Shown: piece by piece, positions 9,044 through 16,599 of the stretch
How the letters are laid out: every line of letters starts with the position of its first letter
Numbering within the stretch: position 1 is the stretch's first letter
DNA from: Nocardioides nitrophenolicus
GTDB taxonomy: Bacteria > Actinomycetota > Actinomycetes > Propionibacteriales > Nocardioidaceae
Reading direction: 5' to 3'
DNA: 64,000 nucleotides
NCBI RefSeq assembly: GCF_016907515.1
Contig: NZ_JAFBBY010000001.1
Coordinates: forward strand, 5,332,001-5,396,000
Notes under the pieces: generated by a model
Told to the model about the DNA's origin: nothing
The model's input: the letters and a program-made list of their open reading frames with translations, nothing else
Databases searched by the model: none
Program-made: the position numbers and the translations under genes

Positions 9044-9155
9044 CTGTAACACGTAGTTCGCGCACCTACCGGACTCGCGCCGCATGTTGCGGACCCGCAC
9101 GGACGCCGGTCCGCGACGTCCCGGGTCCGGGAGAGCAGCGAACAACGTGTTGCAG
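9044..9155. repeat. 112-bp palindromic repeat, copy 1
   Basis: Non-coding element bounded by imperfect 18-bp inverted ends: CTGTAACACGTAGTTCGC on the left, and on the right the reverse of CTGCAACACGTTGTTCGC (16 of 18 match). An inner GGACCCG/CGGGTCC pair can form a second stem. Copy 2 lies 44 bp downstream and has exactly the same length. It resembles a MITE or REP-type element; no target-site duplication is obvious. Confidence 0.75.
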
Positions 9156-9199
9156 CGCCTGCGGAGGTCCTCGGCACCCGCCGCTCGCGGTCGGGCCTG

Positions 9200-9311
9200 C
9201 TGTAACACGTTGTTCGCTGGCCTGTGCGACGTACGTCGTATGTCACGGACCCGCACGGACGCCGGTTCGCGACGTCCCGGGTCCGGGAGGGCAGCGAACT
9301 CCGTGTTACAG
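9200..9311. repeat. 112-bp palindromic repeat, copy 2
   Basis: Same orientation and length as copy 1. The core from GGACCCGCACGGACGCCGG to the right end is nearly identical, while the segment after the left inverted end (about 25 nt) has diverged. The terminal arms are CTGTAACACGTTGTTCGC and the reverse of CTGTAACACGGAGTTCGC. Confidence 0.75.
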
Positions 9312-9318
9312 CGCCGTG

Positions 9319-9364
9319 CACCCCGCCCACGCCGCCCGGAGCACCCCGCCCACGCCGCCCGGAG
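9319..9364. repeat. Two tandem 23-bp GC-rich repeats
   Basis: A 23-nt unit starting CACCCCGCCCACGCC occurs twice in direct tandem (9319-9341 and 9342-9364), directly after the 112-bp repeats and before the stop of the SUKH-like gene. The whole 8960-9404 interval holds no convincing gene. Confidence 0.6.
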
Positions 9365-9404
9365 CGCCCCGCCCAGCCGACCCAGCTCAGCGCGGAGCGG
9401 AGTG

Positions 9405-10064
9405 CTACCGGCTGATCGCGCTGATGTGCCGCCAGAACGGGTCGTCGTCGGTCTCGGCGTCGATGTGGGGCGTGCGGGCGACGATCTCGTCGGCGCGGGC
9501 CGGGGTGGTGGCGCCGAAGGTGCGCCGCAGCCAGTCCTGCAGCTCGACGGGCGGGCGCAGGTCGAAGCGCTCGGACTCGTCGGCGTCGGCGAGCTCGCGG
9601 GCCAGGTCCTCGGCGGGGGTGAGGGCGTGCACCTCGGGCCAGGCCGGCTCGCCGTACCCGATCGCGAGGAAGCGCAGGAAGTCGACCGGGTCGTCGGCGA
9701 TCAGGCCGACCCAGCTCGAGCCGGAGCCGGACCCGAGGTGGCCGAAGCGGACCCGGTCGCCGTCGTACCAGAGGGCGGCGTAGGAGCCGTCGCCGCCGGT
9801 CCGCGCGATGGGTACGACGGACGAGGTCTCGGCCGGGTCGTCGTTCCCGGTGTAGTAGCGCAGGTGCGCGGGGTCCGGGAGCGCGAAGTAGACGCCGGAC
9901 TGGCCGTCCTCCGGCTCGCCCGGGTAGAGCCGCAGGAAGGTGCCGTGGTCGTTGTCGATCCGGGCACCGATCTCCTCGAGGAAGTCGAGGGCGGCGCGCA
10001 GGGTGTCGGGGAGCCGTCGGTCGTCGGTGAGCCCGGCCTGGAGCCGGTCGGCGAAGTCGCCCAT
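9405..10064 (-). CDS. SUKH (SMI1/KNR4)-like protein A
   Basis: 219-aa soluble protein resembling the SMI1/KNR4 (SUKH) superfamily, whose bacterial members are often immunity proteins for polymorphic toxins or act as binding modules. Visible blocks are LP..LRAALDFLEEIGARIDNDHGTFL (about 18-45, broken here), GGDGSYAALWYDGD (about 89-102), LGSGSGSSWVGL and PVDFLRFLAIGYGE (about 125-138). The protein at 14247-15260 shares all of these in the same order. It starts (ATG 10064) 7 bp after the stop of the Nudix regulator, so it appears to be the last gene of the NAD salvage operon. The SUKH assignment rests on pattern recognition only; the role is unknown. Confidence 0.65.
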   Translation of the reverse strand: MGDFADRLQAGLTDDRRLPDTLRAALDFLEEIGARIDNDHGTFLRLYPGEPEDGQSGVYFALPDPAHLRYYTGNDDPAETSSVVPIARTGGDGSYAALWYDGDRVRFGHLGSGSGSSWVGLIADDPVDFLRFLAIGYGEPAWPEVHALTPAEDLARELADADESERFDLRPPVELQDWLRRTFGATTPARADEIVARTPHIDAETDDDPFWRHISAISR

Positions 10065-10071
10065 CGCCGGC

Positions 10072-10788
10072 TCAGCCCCGCGCCATCGGCGGCGATACGA
10101 CGGTCGCCGGGCCGCGCCGGTACAGCAATGCCCGCCGGCCACCGGCCTCGGTGGCCTCGCCCCGCACGTCGGTGGGGACGACGAAGCCGTCGGTCCCGAG
10201 CACCTTGCGGCGGAAGTTGCCGAGGTCGGGCGGCGTGCCCCACACGGCGGCGTACACCCGGCGCAGCTCGGGGAGCGTGAACGGCTCGGCGACGAACTCG
10301 GTGGCGAGGGTGGTGTACTCCAGCTTGGCCCGGACCCGCTCGCGGGCGTCGAGCAGGATCTGGCGGTGGTCGAAGGCGAGCGTGGGCCCGTCGCCGTCGT
10401 CGCCGCCCTCGAGCAGGTCGTCGACCACCCACCATCGCGCGTCGGAGGCGTCGGTGCCGGCCTGGGGCTCCGGCAGGTCGGGGGCCAGGGCGACGTGGGC
10501 GATCGAGACGACACGCTGGCGCGGGTCGCGGTCGGGGGCGGAGTAGGTGCGCAGCTGCTCGAGATGCCCGGGGAAGCGCGCCATGCCGGTCTCCTCGCGC
10601 AGCTCACGCCAGGCGGCCTGCTCGGCGTCCTCGTCGGGTTCGACGAACCCGCCGGGCAGCGCCCAGGAGCCGGCGTACGGCTCCTCTCCGCGCTCGACCA
10701 GGAGGACGGCGAGGGCGCCGTCGCGGATGGTGAACACGGCCAGGTCCACGGCCACCGCGAACGGCGGGTACTCGGTGGTGTAGCTCAT
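10072..10788 (-). CDS. nrtR: NrtR-type Nudix regulator of NAD metabolism
   Basis: 238-aa protein with an N-terminal Nudix domain and a C-terminal winged-helix region ([27 protein letters not shown], here split, about residues 178-204), the layout of NrtR repressors of NAD biosynthesis and salvage. The Nudix box is complete: G47-x5-E53-x7-R61-E-L-R-E-E-T-G-M69, so hydrolase activity on ADP-ribose-like ligands is possible, whereas many NrtR proteins have lost it. ATG 10788 overlaps the stop of the pncBA gene (ATGA). Its location directly behind nicotinate phosphoribosyltransferase/nicotinamidase, plus a palindrome in the upstream promoter, makes autoregulation of this operon by NAD-derived ligand likely. 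Confidence 0.85.
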   Translation of the reverse strand: MSYTTEYPPFAVAVDLAVFTIRDGALAVLLVERGEEPYAGSWALPGGFVEPDEDAEQAAWRELREETGMARFPGHLEQLRTYSAPDRDPRQRVVSIAHVALAPDLPEPQAGTDASDARWWVVDDLLEGGDDGDGPTLAFDHRQILLDARERVRAKLEYTTLATEFVAEPFTLPELRRVYAAVWGTPPDLGNFRRKVLGTDGFVVPTDVRGEATEAGGRRALLYRRGPATVVSPPMARG

Positions 10789-12680
10789 CGGGTCACCTCC
10801 ACGCCGGCCGCGGCGAGCTCCTCGAGCGCCGCCTTCGACGAGTCGGGTGCGACGCCGGCGTGCAGGCCGGCGAGCAGCCGGACCCGGAAGCCCTCGCGCA
10901 CGGCGTCGAGCGCGGTGGCGCGGACGCAGTAGTCGGTGGCGATGCCGGTGACGTCGACCTCGGTGACCCCGGCGTCGCGCAGCACGTCGGCCAGCCGCTC
11001 GCCGTCGGCGGTGACCCCCTCGAAGGCGGAGTACGCCGGCTCGCCCATGCCCTTGACCACGTGGTGGGTCACGGCGGCGGTCGCCAGCTCCGGCGCGTAC
11101 TCCGCGCCCGTCTCGCCCTGTACGCAGTGCACCGGCCAGGTGGTCACGAAGTCCGGCTCGGTGCCGGGCTCGTGGAAGTGGCCGCCGTTGGTGTCGCCCG
11201 CGTGGTGCCAGTCGCGGGAGGCCGCGACCACGGCGTAGTCGCCGGCGTGGGCGGCGAGGTGGTCGCTGATCCGACCGGCGACCTCGCGCCCGCCGGTGAC
11301 GCCCAGCGAGCCGCCCTCGACGAAGTCGTTCTGGACGTCGACGACGACCAGGGCCCGGGTGCTGTCCATGGCTGTCTCCTCTCGGGTTTCTTCGCGCAGC
11401 GTGGTGGTGAGGTACGCCGGCCCGGCGGCGACGGTGCGCGCGTCGGCGGGCAGGGTGGCGAGGGTCGCGGCCGCGAAGTCCCGGACCTCGGCGAGCGTGG
11501 GCCGGTGCACGACCTCGCCGGCCCGGATCAGCGCCACCTGGACGGCCCGGGAGGTCGGGTCGGGTGGGGGAGCGGCCTGGCCGGTGAACCACTCGGCGCG
11601 CAGGACGCCGGCGTCGTCGTACGCGCGGAAGGCCTGCTTGCGGCCGCCGACCGAGCCCTTGTCCTTGGACTTCTTCGCGACCGGGCGCAGCGGCTCGCCG
11701 GGCCCGTCGGCGATCGCGACGAGCTTGTAGACCATGCTCGCGGTCGGGTGGCCGGAGCCGGTGGCGACGCGGGTGCCGACGCCGTAGCCGTCGATCGGGG
11801 CGTCCGCGAGCGCGGTGATCACGAACTCGTCGAGATCGCTGGTGACCACGATCCGGGTCCGCTCGGCGCCCAGGGAGTCGAGCAGGACCCGTGCCTTGTG
11901 GGACTCCTCGGCCAGGTCGCCGGAGTCGATCCGGATCGCGCCGAGGTCGGTGCCGGCGACCTCGACGGCGGTGCGGATGCCGTCGGCGATGTCGTAGGTG
12001 TCGACCAGCAGCGTGGTGCCGACGCCGAGCGCCTCGACCTGGCTGCGGAAGGCGTCGGCCTCGGTGTCGTGGGCGAGGGTGAACGCGTGGGCGGCGGTGC
12101 CCGCGGTGGGTACGCCGTACCTTCGGCCCGCTGCGAGGTTGCTCGTCGTCGCGAAGCCCGCGAGGTAGGCCGCGCGCGCGGTGGCGACGGCGGCCTCCTC
12201 GTGGGTGCGCCGGCCACCCATCTCGATGATCGGCCGGCCGCCCGCCGCGTCGACCATGCGTGCGGCCGCGCTGGCGATCGCGGTGTCGTGGTTGAGGATG
12301 CTCAGGACGAGCGTCTCCAGCAGCAGGCACTCGCCGAGGGTGCCGGTGACGGTGAGGATCGGGCTGCCGGGGAAATAGAGGTCGCCCTCGCGGTAGCCGT
12401 CGACGTCGCCGCGGAAGCGGAAGTCCGCCAGATAGCGGGCGGTCTCGGCCCCGATGACGCCCTCGGCCTCCAGCCAGGCGAGCTCGTCGGCGGCGTAGGT
12501 GAAGTGCTCGAGCGCCTCGAGCAGCCGGCCGAGTCCCGCGAGCATCCCGTAGCGGCGCCCCTCGGGCAGGCGGCGGGCGAACGCCTCGAACACGGCCGGC
12601 CGGCCGGCGCTGCCGTCGCGCACGAAGGAGTCGAGCATGGTCAGCTCGTAGCGGTCGGTGAGCAACCCGGTCCGGTCCAT
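10785..12680 (-). CDS. pncBA: Fused nicotinate phosphoribosyltransferase-nicotinamidase
   Basis: One uninterrupted frame of 631 codons encodes two NAD salvage enzymes. Residues 1 to about 425 are nicotinate phosphoribosyltransferase ([10 protein letters not shown] start, [39 protein letters not shown]). From the Met at 11369 the protein is a nicotinamidase with Asp in VVDVQNDF, metal ligands in DWHHAGD...GGHF, Lys in VVKGMG and the catalytic Cys in [13 protein letters not shown]. Nicotinamide would be deamidated and then converted to nicotinate mononucleotide. The joining codons (REETREETA) contain GAGAGGAG 6 nt before ATG 11369, a good ribosome site, so the second enzyme could also be made separately. 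ATG 12680 is preferred over GTG 12683 because GAGGAG lies 5 nt before it. Confidence 0.88.
   Translation of the reverse strand: MDRTGLLTDRYELTMLDSFVRDGSAGRPAVFEAFARRLPEGRRYGMLAGLGRLLEALEHFTYAADELAWLEAEGVIGAETARYLADFRFRGDVDGYREGDLYFPGSPILTVTGTLGECLLLETLVLSILNHDTAIASAAARMVDAAGGRPIIEMGGRRTHEEAAVATARAAYLAGFATTSNLAAGRRYGVPTAGTAAHAFTLAHDTEADAFRSQVEALGVGTTLLVDTYDIADGIRTAVEVAGTDLGAIRIDSGDLAEESHKARVLLDSLGAERTRIVVTSDLDEFVITALADAPIDGYGVGTRVATGSGHPTASMVYKLVAIADGPGEPLRPVAKKSKDKGSVGGRKQAFRAYDDAGVLRAEWFTGQAAPPPDPTSRAVQVALIRAGEVVHRPTLAEVRDFAAATLATLPADARTVAAGPAYLTTTLREETREETAMDSTRALVVVDVQNDFVEGGSLGVTGGREVAGRISDHLAAHAGDYAVVAASRDWHHAGDTNGGHFHEPGTEPDFVTTWPVHCVQGETGAEYAPELATAAVTHHVVKGMGEPAYSAFEGVTADGERLADVLRDAGVTEVDVTGIATDYCVRATALDAVREGFRVRLLAGLHAGVAPDSSKAALEELAAAGVEVTR
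11371..11384 (-). promoter_or_regulatory. Internal ribosome-binding site before the PncA part
   Basis: On the minus strand GAGAGGAG precedes ATG 11369 by 6 nt, inside the open frame that joins PncB to PncA. The linker codons here include the AT-richer GAA GAA and CGA, unlike the GAG/CGC habit of the gene, as if an intergenic region had become coding. It could allow independent initiation of nicotinamidase. Confidence 0.55.
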
Positions 12681-12693
12681 CACAGCTCCTCGA

Positions 12694-12718
12694 TGTTGTA
12701 GTCAGTTTGACTATAACA
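12694..12718. promoter_or_regulatory. NrtR-like operator between pncBA and methyltransferase
   Basis: TGTTGTAGTCA-GTT-TGACTATAACA: two 11-nt arms that match at 10 positions as an inverted repeat. It contains a minus-strand TATAGT (12710-12715) that can serve as the pncBA -10, and TTGACT (12707-12712) that can serve as the -35 of the divergent methyltransferase gene. Position and the neighbouring nrtR gene make it the best candidate for the NrtR site. Confidence 0.7.
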
Positions 12719-12733
12719 TGACTCCTCTAGGGT
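12707..12733 (+). promoter_or_regulatory. Leaderless promoter of the methyltransferase gene
   Basis: -35 TTGACT (12707-12712), 15-nt spacer, -10 TAGGGT (12728-12733), then 6 nt to ATG 12740. The -35 lies inside the NrtR-like palindrome. The spacer is 1-2 nt shorter than ideal. Confidence 0.5.
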
Positions 12734-12739
12734 CCCAGC

Positions 12740-14191
12740 ATGGCGCGCGGGCACGAGGCGGACGAGGCGGCCACTGCCTACGAGCGCCATCTGGCCGTCA
12801 ACGACCGCGACCGCAGGCGCGCCCAGGGCTCGTTCTACACCCCGGCCGAGCTGGTCGACTGGGTGCTCGACCATGCGCTGCCGGCGGCCGGGACGGTGCT
12901 CGACCCCGCCTGCGGAACCGGGCACTTCCTGGTCGCGGCGGCACGCCGACTCGGCGTGCGCGCCGTGCACGGCTCCGACCTCGACCCGGAGGCGGTGCGG
13001 ATCGCACGGGAGCGGCTGCAGGCACTCGAGCCGGACCTCTCGGCCGCGGAGATCGCCGAGCGGGTCGTGGTCGCCGACGGGCTGGTCGCCTGGGAGGGCC
13101 GGACCTTCGACGCCGTCGTCGGCAATCCGCCCTTCCTGGGTCAGCTGCGCCGGCGCTCGGCCGGGCGCAGCGAGGACCACCGGCGCGGCCTGGGCGCCTA
13201 CACCGACACCAGCGCGGTCTTCCTGCGCCGCGCGCTCGACCTGGTCGGGCCGGGCGGCACGGTCGCGCTCGTCCAGCCGCTCTCCGTACTCGCCACGCGC
13301 GACGCGGGCCCGGTCCGGGAGGCGGTCGCCGCGCACGGCGCGGTCACCGACTTCTGGTGCGCCGCGCGGCCGGTCTTCGACGGGACCACCGTGCTCACCT
13401 GCGTCCCGGTGGTGCGCGTGGGCGCCCGGCCCGCCACCGACCCCGACGGCTGGGGCGCGCTGGCCGCTCCTCACTTCGGCATCCCGGCCGTGCGCCTGGT
13501 CAGTTCGCGGCCGCTCGGGGACCTGGCGACCTGCACCGCCGACTTCCGCGACCAGTACTACGGCCTGGCGCCCTTCGTCCACGACCGCCTGCCCGGCGGC
13601 ACGCCGCTCGTCACCACCGGTCTGATCGACCCCGCCGAGCTGCGCTGGGGGAGAGCGCCGACCCGCTTCGCCCGCCGCTCGTACGACGCCCCGGCGGTCG
13701 ACCTCGCCGCCCTGCGATCCGACGGCACGCTCGCGGCGTGGGCCGAGTCCCGGCTGGTGCCCAAGCTGCTGGTGGCCGGGCAGGGCCGGGTGATCGAGGC
13801 GGTCGCCGACGAGGCCGGCGGCTGGCTGCCGTCGGTGCCGGTGGTGAGCGTCGTACCTCATGACGGCGAGGACCTGTGGCGGCTGCTGGCCGTGCTGCTG
13901 GCGCCGCCGGTCGCCGCCCACGCCGCCACCCGCTACCTCGGCGCCGGGCTGACCGCGGGCTCGGTCAAGGTCAGCGCCCGCCAGCTCGCCGGGCTGCCCC
14001 TCCCGAGCGACGCCGGCGCGTGGCGGGCGGGCGCGCGGCTGGCCGAGGCGGCCCAGCGCGCGGACGCGGACGGGCGCGCGGCACGCCTCGGTGAGCTGGC
14101 GGAGGTGATGACCGCCGCCTACGGCCTGCCGGCCGGGCACGAGGTGGTCGACTGGTGGCGACGGCGGCAGGTGCGATCCCCGGGCGGCTGA
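12740..14191 (+). CDS. Orphan N6-adenine DNA methyltransferase
   Basis: 483-aa N-6 DNA methylase. RRRAQGSFYTPAELVDWVLD (FYTP at 32-35) is the typical motif X region, DPACGTG at 55-61 binds S-adenosylmethionine and NPPF at 129-132 is the catalytic motif IV for adenine methylation. The C-terminal half (about 250-480) looks like a target-recognition region similar to TaqI or type I/IIG enzymes. No restriction endonuclease or specificity subunit is adjacent, so it appears solitary. It is divergent from the NAD salvage operon and shares its operator region. It is followed after 55 bp by the second SUKH-like gene in the same direction. A non-DNA substrate is unlikely with this motif set. Confidence 0.85.
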   Translation: MARGHEADEAATAYERHLAVNDRDRRRAQGSFYTPAELVDWVLDHALPAAGTVLDPACGTGHFLVAAARRLGVRAVHGSDLDPEAVRIARERLQALEPDLSAAEIAERVVVADGLVAWEGRTFDAVVGNPPFLGQLRRRSAGRSEDHRRGLGAYTDTSAVFLRRALDLVGPGGTVALVQPLSVLATRDAGPVREAVAAHGAVTDFWCAARPVFDGTTVLTCVPVVRVGARPATDPDGWGALAAPHFGIPAVRLVSSRPLGDLATCTADFRDQYYGLAPFVHDRLPGGTPLVTTGLIDPAELRWGRAPTRFARRSYDAPAVDLAALRSDGTLAAWAESRLVPKLLVAGQGRVIEAVADEAGGWLPSVPVVSVVPHDGEDLWRLLAVLLAPPVAAHAATRYLGAGLTAGSVKVSARQLAGLPLPSDAGAWRAGARLAEAAQRADADGRAARLGELAEVMTAAYGLPAGHEVVDWWRRRQVRSPGG

Positions 14192-14246
14192 CGGGCGGCT
14201 GACGGGCGGCGTTTGCGGGAGCCGGCGGGCGGGCACGGGCCGAGGC

Positions 14247-15260
14247 GTGTCCCAGATGCTCGCGGCCCTCGTGCCCCACCTCCCGGCCGGCCTGGAGGTG
14301 CCCGACGAGCTCGAGCAGGCATGGAGCTGGATGGAGGAGCAGGGCTGGGGCATCGACAGCGACCACGGCTACTTCCTCACGCCCTACGCGGGCGAGCGCG
14401 TGCTCGGCGTCGTGTTCGGCGTCCTGGAGGAGTTCCTGGAGCACTGGCTGGTCCCGGGCTTCCCGGTCGGACGGCTGGTGCCGATCGGCACGATCGCTGG
14501 CGACGGCTCCGCCGTGGCGCTCTGGCTCGACGACGAGGGCACGCCGCGCTTCGTCGGCCTGGGCTCGGAGGGCGAGAGCTACCTCCTCGCCGACTCCGCC
14601 GTCGACTTCCTGCGGCTGGTGGCGATCGGCTACCGCGAGCTGACCGACTACGACCTCGGGCTGCCGCCCGGCGACGAGGAGCCGGTCGCGGCGCTGGGGC
14701 CCTTCCGGGCCTGGGTCGAGTCGACCTTCGGCGTGGTCGTGCCGTCGGAGTGGCCGGCCGTCGGCGAGGACGAGTTCACCGACTGGGTGGACCGGGCCAG
14801 CGGCACGCCACCGTCGGTGGACCTGCGCCGGCTGCCCGACGACAGCCCCGCCGCCGACGTGGTCGCCGGCGACGCGCGGGCGCTGCTCCAGCACCTCGGC
14901 GGTCCCGACGGAGCCGCCGCTCTGCGCGCGGTCGCGGCCACCGTGGGCGTCGTCGTACCTCGCGACGTCACGGAGCTGCGCTGGGCCGGAGCGGTGCTCC
15001 GGGCCAACGGGCTGGAGGTCGCCGTACGCCGGGGCGTGGTCGAGACGATCTTCGTCCGGGTGGCGTCCTACCCGCGTCCCACGGCGCTCCTCGACGGGCT
15101 CGACCCGGGCGTCGGCGCCGAGGACGCCGTCGCCCTGTTCGGGGCGCCGGAGTGGCGCGGCCCCCACGGCCTGCGGTACGTCGTCGACGGGCGCTACCTG
15201 CACCTCGAGTTCGGCGCCGCCGGCATCGAGCGGCTGACCCTGATGCTCCGCGCGCCATGA
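14247..15260 (+). CDS. SUKH (SMI1/KNR4)-like protein B with extra C-terminal domain
   Basis: 337-aa protein whose first 200 residues parallel SUKH-like protein A: WGIDSDHGYFL, PIGTIAGDGSAVALWLDDEG, FVGLGSEGESY, SAVDFLRLVAIGYRELTDYD and FRAWVESTFGVVVP occur in the same order and spacing. The C-terminal 130 residues (VVAGDARALLQHLGG...GLRYVVDGRYLHLEF) are not recognised. GTG 14247 is used; a Met three codons later is possible. It lies 55 bp behind the methyltransferase gene and may be co-transcribed with it. No toxin gene is visible beside it. Confidence 0.65.
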   Translation: MSQMLAALVPHLPAGLEVPDELEQAWSWMEEQGWGIDSDHGYFLTPYAGERVLGVVFGVLEEFLEHWLVPGFPVGRLVPIGTIAGDGSAVALWLDDEGTPRFVGLGSEGESYLLADSAVDFLRLVAIGYRELTDYDLGLPPGDEEPVAALGPFRAWVESTFGVVVPSEWPAVGEDEFTDWVDRASGTPPSVDLRRLPDDSPAADVVAGDARALLQHLGGPDGAAALRAVAATVGVVVPRDVTELRWAGAVLRANGLEVAVRRGVVETIFVRVASYPRPTALLDGLDPGVGAEDAVALFGAPEWRGPHGLRYVVDGRYLHLEFGAAGIERLTLMLRAP

Positions 15261-15303
15261 GGCGGCCGATGAATCGGGCCCGCGCGGCCGGTCTCCACCA
15301 GGC

Positions 15304-15684
15304 ATGAGCGATTTCCTGGCCGACGGAGTCGAGCTGTTCGCGGGCATCTGCGTGCGGGACCACGCCGCGGTCCGGCCGTGGTACGAGGCGCTGTTGGGCG
15401 GGCCGCCGTCGTTCATGGCGCACGAGACCGAGTCCGTGTGGGAGGTGGCCCCGCACCGCTGGCTGGTCGTCGAGGAGCGTCCCGAGCGGGCCGGTGGCGC
15501 CGTGCAGACGCTCTTCGTCGCCGACCTCGACGACCGGGTGGCGGCGATCAGGGCCCGCGGGATCGAACCGGACGCCGAGGAGGTCTACGGCGAGGGCGTG
15601 CGCAAGGTGATCTTCCGGGACCCGGACGGCAACGAGGTCGGCTTCGGGGGCAATCCCGAAGCCGACCTCGTGACGGACGGCTGA
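15304..15684 (+). CDS. VOC (glyoxalase/bleomycin-resistance fold) protein
   Basis: 126-aa single vicinal-oxygen-chelate domain: GVELFAGICVRDHAAVRPWYEALLGG at the start, then VWEVAPHRWLVVEER, FVADLDDRVAAIRARG and the closing IFRDPDGNEVGFGG. Such small dimeric proteins bind metal and may be lyases, dioxygenases or antibiotic-binding proteins; nothing here says which. ATG 15304 follows SUKH-like B by 43 bp. It is convergent with the secreted-protein gene, with 11 bp between stops. Confidence 0.85.
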   Translation: MSDFLADGVELFAGICVRDHAAVRPWYEALLGGPPSFMAHETESVWEVAPHRWLVVEERPERAGGAVQTLFVADLDDRVAAIRARGIEPDAEEVYGEGVRKVIFRDPDGNEVGFGGNPEADLVTDG

Positions 15685-15695
15685 GCCGGCGGCGG

Positions 15696-16505
15696 CTACG
15701 CCGAGGTGCAGAAGACCTCGGGGTCGGCGGCGACGGGAACCGGGTTGGGCGCCGTCGGCAGGTTGCCCGGGTTGTCGACGGTGAACGAGAGCCCCAGGCG
15801 GAACGGGCTGCTCAGCGGCACCGTGACCAGTTCCGACTGGGTCAGCCGGAAGGCCTTCGAGTAGACCGCGGCGTCGTCGCTGAGGACCGAGATGGTCGCC
15901 TGTGCCGTCGCGTCCGAGTTGTCGCCGAGGCCCAGGCGGGCGCGCAGCGCCACGCAGTTGCGGTTCACGTTGTAGTCGACCAGCCGCGTGGCGTAGCTCC
16001 AGTTGTACCCGACGAGCGCCGGGCCGTAGGCCGTCGCGTTGATCTGGACCGACTTCTCCACCGACCAGCCCGAGATCGTGCGCGTCTTCAGCTTGGTCAG
16101 GTCCTTCCACTCGTAGACCCCGACGGTCACCTTGGCGGACTTCTTCTTCGGGCCTGCGGCGCTGACCACGCGGTACTTGCGGAGGACCGCGGTGGTGGTC
16201 TTGTCCTTGACCCGGTAGGTGCCGTCGGCCTTGACCTTGACGGTCGCCTGGGCCTTCCACTTCGAGCCGGCCCGCTTCTGCTGGAGGGTCACCTTGGTGA
16301 CCTTCTTGCTGGTGACGGCGCCGGTGACGACGACCTTCTTGCCCTTCTCGACGACCGTGCTCTTGACGGCGATGGAGATCGCGGGCGCGGCGGCGGTGGC
16401 GCGCACGGCCGACGGCGTCTCGGAGGTGGTGGCGACGGCGGGCGTCGCCAAGGTGACGGCGGCGGTCAACAGCAGGGCGGACGGCCCGGCGGTGAGAAGT
16501 CGCAT
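15696..16505 (-). CDS. Secreted protein with Lys-rich Ig-like and NPCBM-like regions
   Basis: 269-aa exported protein. The Sec signal peptide (residues 1 to about 25, ending near TPAVA) is followed by a short Ala/Thr spacer. Next comes a very Lys-rich beta-sandwich-like repeat region (SKKVTKVTLQQKRAGSKWKA, about 66-85, typical of actinobacterial wall-associated Ig-like modules). The C-terminal domain (SVQINATAYG...NCVALRARLGLGDNSDATAQATISVLSD) resembles the carbohydrate-binding NPCBM/NEW2 fold. It probably binds cell-wall or extracellular polysaccharide. ATG 16505 has AGGGAG 6 nt upstream. No catalytic domain is present. Confidence 0.7.
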   Translation of the reverse strand: MRLLTAGPSALLLTAAVTLATPAVATTSETPSAVRATAAAPAISIAVKSTVVEKGKKVVVTGAVTSKKVTKVTLQQKRAGSKWKAQATVKVKADGTYRVKDKTTTAVLRKYRVVSAAGPKKKSAKVTVGVYEWKDLTKLKTRTISGWSVEKSVQINATAYGPALVGYNWSYATRLVDYNVNRNCVALRARLGLGDNSDATAQATISVLSDDAAVYSKAFRLTQSELVTVPLSSPFRLGLSFTVDNPGNLPTAPNPVPVAADPEVFCTSA

Positions 16506-16599
16506 GTGGTGCTCCCTTCGGTGGTTCCTGGCCTGGGAGGGATCCCCCCGGGCGGGTGTGCCGAAACCACAGAGGTCACATCCGTTTCGGAGACCCGCC

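Noticed and set aside
8992..9330. Open frames through the 112-bp repeats
   Set aside because: The same repeat is open in several frames on both strands and the peptides are only copies of the element; no start signal fits.
11369..11399. Treating pncB and pncA as two separate genes
   Set aside because: No stop codon exists between them in the sequence given; the internal ribosome site is noted instead of splitting the frame.
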